Shown here piece after piece: positions 17,220 to 25,300 of a DNA stretch of 64,000 nt. Both the position numbers and the translations under genes were made by a program. The notes beneath the pieces were generated by a model, which saw nothing but the letters and a program-made list of their open reading frames with translations, was not told the origin of the DNA and did no database searches. This stretch comes from Flavobacteriales bacterium. GTDB lineage: Bacteria; Bacteroidota; Bacteroidia; Flavobacteriales_F; PHOS-HE28. The stretch is from assembly GCA_017987895.1 (NCBI GenBank), contig JAGNSU010000005.1, positions 1 to 64,000 on the forward strand. The letters are read 5' to 3'. How positions within the stretch are numbered: the first letter of the stretch is position 1; every line of letters starts with the position of its first letter.

Positions 17220-17579
17220 TCAGGCCGCGAGCAGTCGCTCCATGCGATCGATCAGCTCCTCCTGGTCGCAGGGCTTCTGCATCAGCTCGTTCGCACCGGC
17301 GTTCTGGACCGCGGCGAGCAGGTGGGGTTGGTCGTAGGCGGTGAGCACGATCACGGGCACCTGGATGCCGCGGGCGCGGAGATCCTCCACGAGGGACAGA
17401 CCATCCACATGCGGCAGGCCGATGTCCACCACGATGAGCTGTGCGGGCGTGGTACGCAGGGTGAGCTCCAGTTCCAAGCCGTTGGCAAGGGCGGTGACCT
17501 GCCAGCCAGCAGCGCGCATGCGGTGGGCGAGCACGGCCCGCACCAGGGCATCGTCTTCGAGCAGGATCACGTGAGGCAT
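17220..17579 (-). CDS. Stand-alone response-regulator receiver protein (CheY-like)
   Basis: 119 aa, a single receiver domain without an output domain. The acidic pocket (LLEDDALV), phospho-acceptor Asp in VVDIGLPHVDG, the LTA switch threonine and the QKP lysine are all present, so it should be phosphorylatable. No histidine kinase is adjacent; the nearest in the window is at 44463-48089. It precedes the FAD oxidoreductase by 19 bp on the same strand. The palindrome array begins about 44 bp upstream of its start and may influence its transcription. Confidence 0.9.
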   Translation of the reverse strand: MPHVILLEDDALVRAVLAHRMRAAGWQVTALANGLELELTLRTTPAQLIVVDIGLPHVDGLSLVEDLRARGIQVPVIVLTAYDQPHLLAAVQNAGANELMQKPCDQEELIDRMERLLAA

Positions 17580-17622
17580 GGGAGCGGGGTTATTCCGTTC
17601 CTACGGGATAGAGCTGTTGCGG

Positions 17623-17659
17623 GTTCGCGAGCGTCCGTCTTCGGCGCGAAGCGATCTTT
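17623..17659 (+). repeat. 37-bp direct repeat, left copy
   Basis: Identical over 37 bp to 18443-18479. It begins with a half-site of the palindromic box gttcgcgag and ends with gcgaagcgatcttt, the start of the 170-bp unit. The two copies flank the 170-bp array and the GIY-YIG gene like the ends of an element. Confidence 0.8.
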
Positions 17660-18124
17660 AATTGGTGCGGAGGGGGGTGCGTGGAGGAAGAGGAACCTAC
17701 ACGGATCCAACGAGATCGCTTCGGACCCTCGAAGACTCGGGATCCTCGCGAACCCGGGTGGAAATTGACCGCGTTCGCGAGGATCAGCTCCGAGGGCGTA
17801 AGCCGGAGGAGATGGCCGAAGCGATCTTTAATTGGTGCGGAGGGGGGTGCGTGGTCGAAGAGGAGCCTACACGGTTCCAGCGAGATCGCTTCGGACCCTC
17901 GAAGACTCGGGATCCTCGCGAACCCGGGTGGAAATTGACCGCGTTCGCGAGGATCAGCTCCGAGGGCGTAAGCCGGAGGAGAAGGCCGAAGCGATCTTTA
18001 ATTCGTGCGGAGGGGGGTGCGTGGTCGAAGAGGAGCCTACACGGTTCCAACGAGATCGCTTCGGACCCTCGAAGACTCAGGATCCTCGCGAACCCGGTTG
18101 GAGGGTGATCCTCGCGAACCCGGG
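17648..18124 (+). repeat. 170-bp tandem repeat, about 2.8 copies, with nested inverted boxes
   Basis: Units start at 17648, 17818 and 17988 with gaagcgatcttt. Within a unit, box A' (ccgaagcgatct) pairs with box A (agatcgcttcgg, for example 17883-17894), and box B (gatcctcgcgaac, 17911-17923) pairs with B' (gttcgcgaggatc, 17943-17955) across 19 nt, so each unit can form two hairpins. Copies 1 and 2 are nearly identical. Copy 3 diverges after box B and has a second box B (18107-18119) 15 bp downstream of the first. Repeats of this design resemble REP/BIME-type palindromic elements. Confidence 0.9.
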
Positions 18125-18139
18125 AGTTATTTTGTGCAG

Positions 18140-18439
18140 ATGGAACGCGGTGGCTGGATCTACATCATGACCAATAGGCCCAACGGGGTGCTCTACATCG
18201 GCGTTACCTCGGACCTGGTTCTACGTGTCCATCAACACAAGACCAAGTCCTTTCCAGCGGCGTTCACTGCTCGGTACAACCTGGACAAATTGGTCTACTA
18301 CGAAGGCTTCGACAACATTGACGCTGCGATGGAGCGGGAGCACCAATTGAAGGCGGGCTCACGGAAGAAGAAGATCGCATTGGTGGAAGCCTTCAACCCG
18401 GAATGGAAGGACTTAGCTGATGCGATCTCACATCTCTAA
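18140..18439 (+). CDS. GIY-YIG nuclease family protein inside the repeat array
   Basis: 99 aa from the ATG at 18140. The sequence WIYIMTNRPNGVLYIG carries the paired GIY (here YIM) and YIG strands; the conserved Arg follows in LVLRVHQHK and the metal-binding Glu in AMEREHQLK. It belongs to the small single-domain URI/YhbQ-like group, which cleaves DNA or is of unknown role. The gene starts about 20 bp after the last box B of the 170-bp array and its stop is followed within 4 bp by the second 37-bp direct repeat, so it is enclosed by repeats on both sides. This suggests the nuclease moves with, or acts on, the palindromes; that is inference. Confidence 0.88.
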   Translation: MERGGWIYIMTNRPNGVLYIGVTSDLVLRVHQHKTKSFPAAFTARYNLDKLVYYEGFDNIDAAMEREHQLKAGSRKKKIALVEAFNPEWKDLADAISHL

Positions 18440-18442
18440 CGC

Positions 18443-18479
18443 GTTCGCGAGCGTCCGTCTTCGGCGCGAAGCGATCTTT
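18443..18479 (+). repeat. 37-bp direct repeat, right copy
   Basis: Perfect duplicate of 17623-17659, beginning 4 bp after the GIY-YIG stop codon. It continues into a fourth, more diverged 170-bp-type unit (from 18468) that runs into the 49-bp array. Confidence 0.8.
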
Positions 18480-18533
18480 GATCGGTGTGGAGGGAACGTG
18501 CGTGGACAAATAGGAGCCTACACGGTTCCGACG

Positions 18534-18668
18534 AGATCGCTTCGGACCGCAGAGCCGGATCCTCGCGAACTCGGGTTGGGGCAGATCGCTTCGGACCGCA
18601 AAGCCGGATCCTCGCGAACTCGGGTTGGGGCAGATCGCTTCGGACCGCAGAGCCGGATCCTCGCGAAC
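18534..18668 (+). repeat. 49-bp tandem repeat, about 2.8 copies
   Basis: Units start at 18534, 18583 and 18632. Each joins box A (agatcgcttcgg) to box B (gatcctcgcgaac) through a shorter linker, then a cgggttggggc spacer. The same boxes occur in the 170-bp units, so this is a condensed version of the same element. The last box B (18656-18668) ends 4 bp before the rseP stop codon. Confidence 0.9.
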
Positions 18669-18672
18669 GCGC

Positions 18673-19998
18673 TTACAGCTTCCCGCTCAGCCACTTCACC
18701 ACATCGTTCCCGTTGGCGAAGAGCAGCAGGCCGAAGAGCAATACCATGCCCACGAGTTGGGCGTACTCCAGCACCTTTTGGTTCGGCGCACGGCGGAAGA
18801 TCATCTCGTAGAGCAGGAAGACCACGTGACCACCGTCCAGCGCGGGGATGGGCAGGATGTTCATGAAAGCGAGCACGATGCTGAGGAAGGCGGTCATCTC
18901 CCAGAAGCGCTGCCAATCCCAAGTGGGTGCGAATAGGCTGCCAATGGCGCCGAAGCCACCCATCTGCTTCACGCCGGTGGAACTGAAGAGCAACTTCAAG
19001 GAGGAGACGTATCCGCTCAGAGTGCTCCATCCATAGTCGATACCGGCGGGAATGGACTCCGCGAGCGTAAAGCGCTCCTTGGCGAAGGTGAAGTAGGTCT
19101 CCGGCGAACGATTGCCGACACCGATCAAGCCGGCCTCATTGATCTTCACCGGCACCACGAGGGTGTCGCTGCCGCGCAGGACCATGAGCTGCGCCTCTTC
19201 ATCCTTGTGTTCGGCCACCGCTTCGCGGAACTGCGCGAAGTAGGGCGTGGACGTTCCGTTCACACCGATCAAACGATCGCCTTTGCGCAGGTCGCTGTCC
19301 TTCGCGGTGCCCTCGGGCAGCAGCGTGTCCACGAAGAAGGGCACGCAGGGTGTGAACAGGGTCTTCTCATTGCGGTCCAGGATACGGTCCGCGATATCGG
19401 TGCCCAGCACCACCTGTTCCTGCCTGCCGTCGCGCTCCACGGTAAGGATGCGCGCATCGTGGATCAGAATGGCTTTGGCCACATCCTCGATGGTGGCAAC
19501 CTTCTCGCCTTCCACGGCCACGATGCGATCGCCATCGCGCAAGCCTTCCTCTTTGAGCAACGCGCTGGGATGCAGACCATAGGTGGCGCCCTCCAAAGGC
19601 AGGTAATCGCGGCCCCAGGTGTAGAGCACGCCGATGTAGATGAGGAAGCCGAGCAAGAGGTTCACCGTAACACCGCCCACCATGATGATGAGGCGTTGCC
19701 AGGCGGGTTTGCTGCGGAACTCCCACGGCTCGGGGGGCTTGGCCATCTGGGCCTTGTCCATGCTCTCGTCCACCATCCCGCTGATCTTCACATAGCCACC
19801 GAGCGGGAGCCAGCCGATGCCGTACTCGGTGTCGCCGATCTTCTTCTTGAAGAGCGAGAACCAGGGATCGAAGAAGAGATAGAATTTTTCGACGCGCGTT
19901 TTGAACCAACGCGCCGGAATGAAGTGGCCTAGCTCGTGCAGCACCACGAGGATGCTGAGGCTGAGGATGAGCTGTGCGGCCTTGATCAGGAATTCCAT
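18673..19998 (-). CDS. rseP: RIP metalloprotease RseP (site-2 protease)
   Basis: 441 aa, an intramembrane zinc protease that releases sigma or regulatory factors from membrane anchors. The zinc motif HELGH is at residues 21-25 in the first membrane segment. PDZ-like segments follow (EEGLRDGDRIVAVEGEKV and LRKGDRLIGVNGTSTP), and the C-terminal motif NILPIPALDGGH supplies the third ligand. Length is normal. Its start overlaps the end of dxr by 13 nt, the common dxr-rseP arrangement, implying co-transcription. The stop codon directly abuts the 49-bp repeat array. Confidence 0.96.
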   Translation of the reverse strand: MEFLIKAAQLILSLSILVVLHELGHFIPARWFKTRVEKFYLFFDPWFSLFKKKIGDTEYGIGWLPLGGYVKISGMVDESMDKAQMAKPPEPWEFRSKPAWQRLIIMVGGVTVNLLLGFLIYIGVLYTWGRDYLPLEGATYGLHPSALLKEEGLRDGDRIVAVEGEKVATIEDVAKAILIHDARILTVERDGRQEQVVLGTDIADRILDRNEKTLFTPCVPFFVDTLLPEGTAKDSDLRKGDRLIGVNGTSTPYFAQFREAVAEHKDEEAQLMVLRGSDTLVVPVKINEAGLIGVGNRSPETYFTFAKERFTLAESIPAGIDYGWSTLSGYVSSLKLLFSSTGVKQMGGFGAIGSLFAPTWDWQRFWEMTAFLSIVLAFMNILPIPALDGGHVVFLLYEMIFRRAPNQKVLEYAQLVGMVLLFGLLLFANGNDVVKWLSGKL

Positions 19999-21149
19999 AC
20001 GGGCGCCCGTTCGTGGGCGAGGCGGCGGGTTTCAGAGTCGGAGGCCATCAGGTCCTCCAAGGTGGGATGTGGAACAAAGGTCGACTTGGCCAGACAGTGC
20101 TCTATCAGGTCGCTCATGCCGAGGAAGCTGATCCGGTCCTGCAAGAACAGTTCCACGGCCACCTCATTGGCAGCGTTCAGAACGCAAGGGGCATTGCCTC
20201 CGCGCTTCATCGCATCCAGCGCCAGCGCCAGGTTTTGGAAGGCTTCGAGGTCCGGTTTTTCGAAGGTGAAGGCGGCATACGCGGCAAAGTCGAAGCGCGG
20301 CCAATTTGTCTGGATCCGATGGGGATAGGCCAGCGCGTAGAGGATCGGCAGCTTCATGTCAGGCAGGCCCAGCTGGGCCTTCATGCTGCCATCGCGGAAC
20401 TGTACCAGGCTGTGGATGATGCTCTGCGGGTGTACGATGATCTCCACCTGTTCGGGCTTCAGCGCGAAGAGCCACTTGGCCTCGATCGCCTCCAAACCCT
20501 TGTTCATCAGGCTCGCGCTATCGACGGTGATCTTGGCGCCCATGTCCCAGTTGGGATGCTTCAGTGCCTGCGCCTTGGTCACCAGCTCCAGTTCGGCACG
20601 GCTGCGGCCGCGGAATGGACCCCCGCTGGCTGTGAGCACGATCTTCTCGATCGGGTTATGCCACTCGCCGACAAGACACTGGAAGATGGCGCTGTGCTCG
20701 CTATCCACGGGATAGATGTCCACCTCCTTGGCGCGCGCGGCCGTGGTGACCAACTCGCCAGCCACCACCAAAGTTTCCTTGTTGGCCAGGGCGATGCACT
20801 TGCCCGCTTCGATCGCCGCGAGCGTGGGGCGCAGGCCCGCGTAGCCCACCATGGCGGTGAGCACGATGTCGATGCCGTCCATGGCGACGCATTGCGCGAT
20901 GGCCTCCTCGCCGCCGTATACCTTGATGCCCTTCGGAAAGAGCGCATCCTTCACGCGGCCGAGTTGTGCGGTATCGCCGATCACCACGGTGTTCGGCTTG
21001 AAGGCGAGCGCCTGCTCGATCAGCAGGTCGGCGTTGCGGCCTGCCGTGAGCAACTCCACAGCGAAGTGCTCGGGTTGCTCGCGCACCACGTCCAAGGCCT
21101 GCGTCCCAATGGAACCAGTGGAACCGAGGATGGCGATGCGTTTGACCAT
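19986..21149 (-). CDS. dxr: 1-deoxy-D-xylulose-5-phosphate reductoisomerase
   Basis: 387 aa. It converts DXP to MEP with NADPH, the committed step of the non-mevalonate isoprenoid pathway. The N-terminal ILGSTGSIGTQALDVV is the NADPH-binding motif, and LANKETLVVAGELV, PVDSEHSAIFQCL and ASGGPFRGR form the substrate and metal site. GAKITVDSASLMNKGLE is also conserved. Length is typical. It overlaps the downstream rseP by 13 nt and is preceded by a GATCTTTG promoter-like element. Confidence 0.97.
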   Translation of the reverse strand: MVKRIAILGSTGSIGTQALDVVREQPEHFAVELLTAGRNADLLIEQALAFKPNTVVIGDTAQLGRVKDALFPKGIKVYGGEEAIAQCVAMDGIDIVLTAMVGYAGLRPTLAAIEAGKCIALANKETLVVAGELVTTAARAKEVDIYPVDSEHSAIFQCLVGEWHNPIEKIVLTASGGPFRGRSRAELELVTKAQALKHPNWDMGAKITVDSASLMNKGLEAIEAKWLFALKPEQVEIIVHPQSIIHSLVQFRDGSMKAQLGLPDMKLPILYALAYPHRIQTNWPRFDFAAYAAFTFEKPDLEAFQNLALALDAMKRGGNAPCVLNAANEVAVELFLQDRISFLGMSDLIEHCLAKSTFVPHPTLEDLMASDSETRRLAHERAPVWNS

Positions 21150-21180
21150 GAGCTATGGGCGGGGCCCTGCGGACGGGGCG

Positions 21181-21188
21181 CAAAGATC
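21181..21188 (-). promoter_or_regulatory. Putative -7 element of dxr-rseP
   Basis: Minus-strand GATCTTTG, one base from TAnnTTTG, 32 bp upstream of the dxr ATG. It also overlaps the last codons region before the upstream gene's stop (21193), fitting a separate promoter for dxr-rseP. Confidence 0.4.
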
Positions 21189-21192
21189 GGGG

Positions 21193-22146
21193 TTACCGGC
21201 GGTCGGCCGCTGCGCGGCGCAAACGATCATTGATCGCCCGTCCCAGGCCCACCTCGGGGAATACTTCAGCTACGATCACTTCGCAGTCGCTGGCATCCAA
21301 AGCCCGCAGGGCCCCAAAGAGATGGCGGGCGGCTTCGGAAAGATCTCCGGAGGGAGAGAGCACCTGGCAGTGAGAAGTACGATATGAGGTCTGGAAGCTG
21401 ATAACACCGACCGATCTGCTTGCGAACCGTTGCAGCAGCGCGGGTACCTCGCCCATATACACTGGCGTGCGCGGGGCGTAGTGGCTCTCCAACATGCCCG
21501 GCGCAACGGGACGTTCCGTGGAAACCCGCTGGTGCAACGGGCCTGTGAAGGGTTCCAGGTCTTCTTGCTTCACCCCCCCTTGCCGCAACAGGCTCCACGA
21601 CCCTGCCCCGTTCCATGCGAGAATGGTGCTTTCCACACCCACGGCGCAAGGGCCACCATCCAGGATATAGGGGATGCGCTCGCCCAGCTGATCGGCCACA
21701 TGCTGTGCGGTGGTGGGGCTCACATAGCCGAACGGATTGGCGCTCGGCGCGGCCAGGGGAAAATCCAGCAAGGCGAGCAGCTCCTGCGTGAGCGGATGAG
21801 CGGGCATGCGCACGGCTACGGTGTCCAGGCCGCTCGTCACCAGATCAGGCACCTCGGGCCGTTTGGGCAGTACCAGCGTGAGCGGTCCGGGCCAAAAGCG
21901 GGCGATGAGCGGCCCGGCGGCGGCGGGGACAATGGCAACCCGCTCCAACTGGGCCCGGTCCCGCACATGCACGATCAAGGGGTCGAAGGCTGGGCGCTGC
22001 TTGGTCTCGAACACGCGCACGACGGCGGCTTCGTCGAAGGCGTTCGCCGCCAGGCCATAGACCGTTTCGGTGGGAATGGCCACTAATTGCCCCGCGCGCA
22101 GCAGGCGCGCGGCTTCCAGAAGGTCGGTACCGATCAAGGCGGTCAT
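21193..22146 (-). CDS. L-threonylcarbamoyladenylate synthase (Sua5/TsaC type)
   Basis: 317 aa from the ATG at 22146; the frame is open 40 codons further but that part is not conserved. The YrdC domain is at residues about 8-200, with KPTETVYG-like IPTETVYGLAANAF, KQRPAFDPLIVHV, WPGPLTLVLPK and the SANPFGY loop. It makes threonylcarbamoyl-AMP from Thr, bicarbonate and ATP for tRNA t6A37. The C-terminal Sua5 domain, about 100 residues (APGMLESHYAPRTP onward), makes it the long Sua5 form rather than short TsaC. It lies 44 bp upstream of dxr on the same strand. Confidence 0.93.
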   Translation of the reverse strand: MTALIGTDLLEAARLLRAGQLVAIPTETVYGLAANAFDEAAVVRVFETKQRPAFDPLIVHVRDRAQLERVAIVPAAAGPLIARFWPGPLTLVLPKRPEVPDLVTSGLDTVAVRMPAHPLTQELLALLDFPLAAPSANPFGYVSPTTAQHVADQLGERIPYILDGGPCAVGVESTILAWNGAGSWSLLRQGGVKQEDLEPFTGPLHQRVSTERPVAPGMLESHYAPRTPVYMGEVPALLQRFASRSVGVISFQTSYRTSHCQVLSPSGDLSEAARHLFGALRALDASDCEVIVAEVFPEVGLGRAINDRLRRAAADRR

Positions 22147-22159
22147 GGCGGAACGGGCG

Positions 22160-22167
22160 CAAAGATG
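22160..22167 (-). promoter_or_regulatory. Putative -7 element of the Sua5 gene
   Basis: Minus-strand CATCTTTG, one base from TAnnTTTG, 13 bp before the ATG at 22146. It implies a very short leader and supports the 22146 start over the upstream in-frame ATG at 22266. Confidence 0.4.
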
Positions 22168-22251
22168 CGGTGAGGGGCTCCCCACCTCAGGCAAAAGCAT
22201 CCGATCCGGAGCAAGATCTTTGGCCGAAATAGCAAGATCCACGCACAATGC

Positions 22252-22269
22252 CCCGTGAAAACTCACGGG
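22252..22269. other. Perfect hairpin in a divergent intergenic region
   Basis: CCCGTGA and TCACGGG form a 7-bp stem with a 4-nt loop (AAAC), midway between the divergent Sua5 (-) and giant cargo (+) genes. No T-tract follows. It could be an operator or a leader structure; no regulator is suggested by the sequence. Confidence 0.35.
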
Positions 22270-22344
22270 TAGGGAAACTTCGAGCGGTGCGGTACAACAG
22301 GGATATTTGACGGCTTGTCGGCGTCATGCCGCATTGCGATAGCC

Positions 22345-25300
22345 ATGCGCGCTCATCTCCTTCTGATCTGTTCTCTGCTCGCGTGGGGTGGGGAGGTGAT
22401 GGGGCAGTGTTCGGCGACAGCGCCATGGGATGGCAACGACTATTGCCCAGGATCGATCTTCCTGAACACGAACTATGGCGGTGGTACGGACTCGGTCCAC
22501 TGGACATCGGTGCCCGCCTTGGTGTTCAACAATGCCTCGTTGCTCGACCCCACGATCACTGGGCCGCCATCCACCACGACGATCACTTACACCCTGACAG
22601 TGGCGCTGTTCGACAATGGTGTGCCCTGCGGGAGTGAGCAGTTCACCGTCACTATCAACGAGATCACCAATGCGGGGCTTACCGCCATATACAATGGCTC
22701 CCCGCTGGTGCAAGTGTTCGATTACGGGAGCGCACTGCCCACATTCGTGATCTGTGAGGACCCGCCACCGGCGAACGCCCCGATCACCTTCAATGACAAC
22801 TCTTCGCCGGGAGGGGCTGTTTTCGTTTCCGCCATCTGGGGCAATACGGGGAACACGAACGCGCCACCCACCACGCAGAATTTCACACCTGGCCTGGATA
22901 CCGTACAATACGTGGTGGAGGACCCGCAAAGCGGATGCACCGACACGGTGACCTACGGGGTGCTGATCGGAGAGGACATCATTTTCGATTTCTCGTTGGG
23001 CACAGTAGCGGCAACTCAGGGAACCTGCGCTCCAGCTCAAGTATCCTTCGAACTGGACGCCATTTCCGGATACTACCCCGGCATGGTGTTCTATGTCGCG
23101 TACAATTATCTGGGCCTGGTCACGACGGACACGATCATCCCGAACGCGTTCCCCTATGTGTTCACCCACACGTTCCCGGTTTCGTCCTGTGGGTTCAGCT
23201 TCCTGGGTTTCCAGAACACGTTCGCCGTCCAGGTCGAAGGGGCGTATGGCTGCGCCACGAACAACAATCCGGTCAATTTCACGGCGAACATCCAGGTATC
23301 TGAGCCTCCGGTCGCAGGTATGTACTCGAACGACGACGAGTATTGCGTTGGGGAGACCGCCTATTTCTACAACCAAAGCACCGGAGAGTGGATCGATGGG
23401 ACCAACTCCTGCGGAGGACCGAATTTTCTATGGAGCGTCAGCCCGGGCACCAATGGCGTGGAGTGGACAACTACCCTTGCGAACCTGGGGAGCAACAATG
23501 GTTTTCCGGCGATCCCGGACCAGTGGACGAGCGGTGCGGATCCCCTGCCCGTGGTCTTCAACCAACCCGGCACCTACACGGTGCAGATCACCGCAGGTGG
23601 CAACGAAGATTGTCCTATTACACAAGAGGCTGTGACCGTATGCGTCGAACCCGAGTTGGTGCCCACGTTCAACCACAGCAATCCGGGCCTGTGCGTGCCG
23701 CAAACCGTGTCGCTTACCAACACCACGAACCTCACGGACAACTGTTCAGTGACGTGGAATTGGGTGGTGACATCAAGTGCATTGAGCTGCGGAAGCACTG
23801 GCATAACGACATGGTCGGCCGGCAATGCGAACTCCTTCTCGCCCACGCTCTCGGTAACACAACCAGGAACCTACACGGTGACGCTACAAGCGACGAATTC
23901 TTGCGGCACGGAGAGCAGCGTTCCATATGTATTCACTGTAGGCGCCCCTCCGACGGTCACATTGAACCCCTTCATCAATCTCTGCGCTGGAGGTGGCGCG
24001 AACCCACAAGCGACGTTCACTGCGTGTGGGACACCGATCACGGGCTACTCTTGGACATTCCAGAACGGCACACCACCGAACGCTGTCGGCCAGATCCCCG
24101 GTGCCGTGAGCTTCGCCATCGCAGGCGTCTTCGACATTACTGCCACGGCCACCAGCGCTTGTGGGCCGGGCAGCCAAACCGGCACCATCACCGTGTATGA
24201 CATTCCCCCGGCAAGCGGTGTGCCCGCGGGCCCGATACAAGTCTGCGAGGGTGATCCTCTGAGCATCACTGCCACGAACGACCCCGGCGTAACCTTCACT
24301 TGGACCTCGCCGACAAATGCGACCTACAACACGGCTACAGTGAACTTCCCGAACGCGACCCCCGCGGAGGATGGGATCTGGACGGTGGTGGGGACACTTG
24401 GCGTTTGCCCTGGACCTCCGACCACTGTGGAGGTAGTCGTGATCCCGGCTCCGCCGGTCACCGCGAACGCCGCGCCAACCTCTTACTGCATCGGTGGAAG
24501 CAGCACCCTCACCGCCAATGGTGCGGGCAACTATGTATGGACGGATCAGAACAACGTGCAAGTGGGTGTGGGCAGCCCGATCAATGTCGCACCCACGACA
24601 ACCACGACCTATACTGTTGAGGGTGATGTAGGTGGCTGCCCCGGCACCGACGATGTGACCGTGACGGTCTTCCCATTACCGATCGTGGACGCGGGTCCCG
24701 ACATGACCCTGTGCGATCAACCGACCGCGGTCACGTTGCAGCCGATCACCGCCGGAGGTACGTGGGACTTGCCCGTGGTCGGAGGTCAGTTCACCCCGAA
24801 CGGACAGGGCACGTTCACCCTGTACTATGACTACATCGATGGGAACGGTTGTTCCAACACTGATTCGATCTCGATCACCGTGGATCCGCCGCCGCTGCCT
24901 GTCACGGCGGCGCCGGATACAACTATCTGTTTGAACAGTGGGGGACTTCAACTCACGGCCACGCAACCCAACGGCGTTTGGAGCGGGCCGGTGTGGGTGA
25001 ACGGATCCGGCCTTTTCACGCCGGGCGCGATCGGTGTGTTTGCCGTGAACTACCAGATCGGTACCGGCTCCTGCGCCACGGAAGATGACGTGACGGTGGA
25101 AGTGGTGAACGGCGCGAACGTGAACGCCGGGCCCGACTTCAGCGTATGCGCCAACGACCCGGTGGTGCCTTTGGTGCCCAACCTGCAACCCGGCACGTGG
25201 ACCGGCACAGGGCTCACGTTGAACGATGAGTTCGACCCTGTAGCGGCCGGACCCGGCATCCATATCCTCCAATACACCTACAATGATGCTAACGGATGTG

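Larger units (their letters stand above)
17580..18139. other. 560-bp gap filled mainly by repeat array
   Basis: Between the receiver gene (-) and the GIY-YIG gene (+). The first about 43 bp are unique; from 17623 to about 18124 the DNA is tandem repeat. Open frames through the array shift with each copy because 170 is not a multiple of three, so I do not call a gene here. Confidence 0.75.

Noticed and set aside
17662-18170. Possible small proteins encoded by the repeat array
   Set aside because: The 170-bp period breaks the reading frame at each copy, and the predicted peptides are only translated repeats without a start signal; the inverted-repeat structure explains the sequence better.
17623-18668. 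CRISPR array
   Set aside because: Repeats are 170 and 49 bp long with spacers that are themselves repeated, and no cas gene is near.
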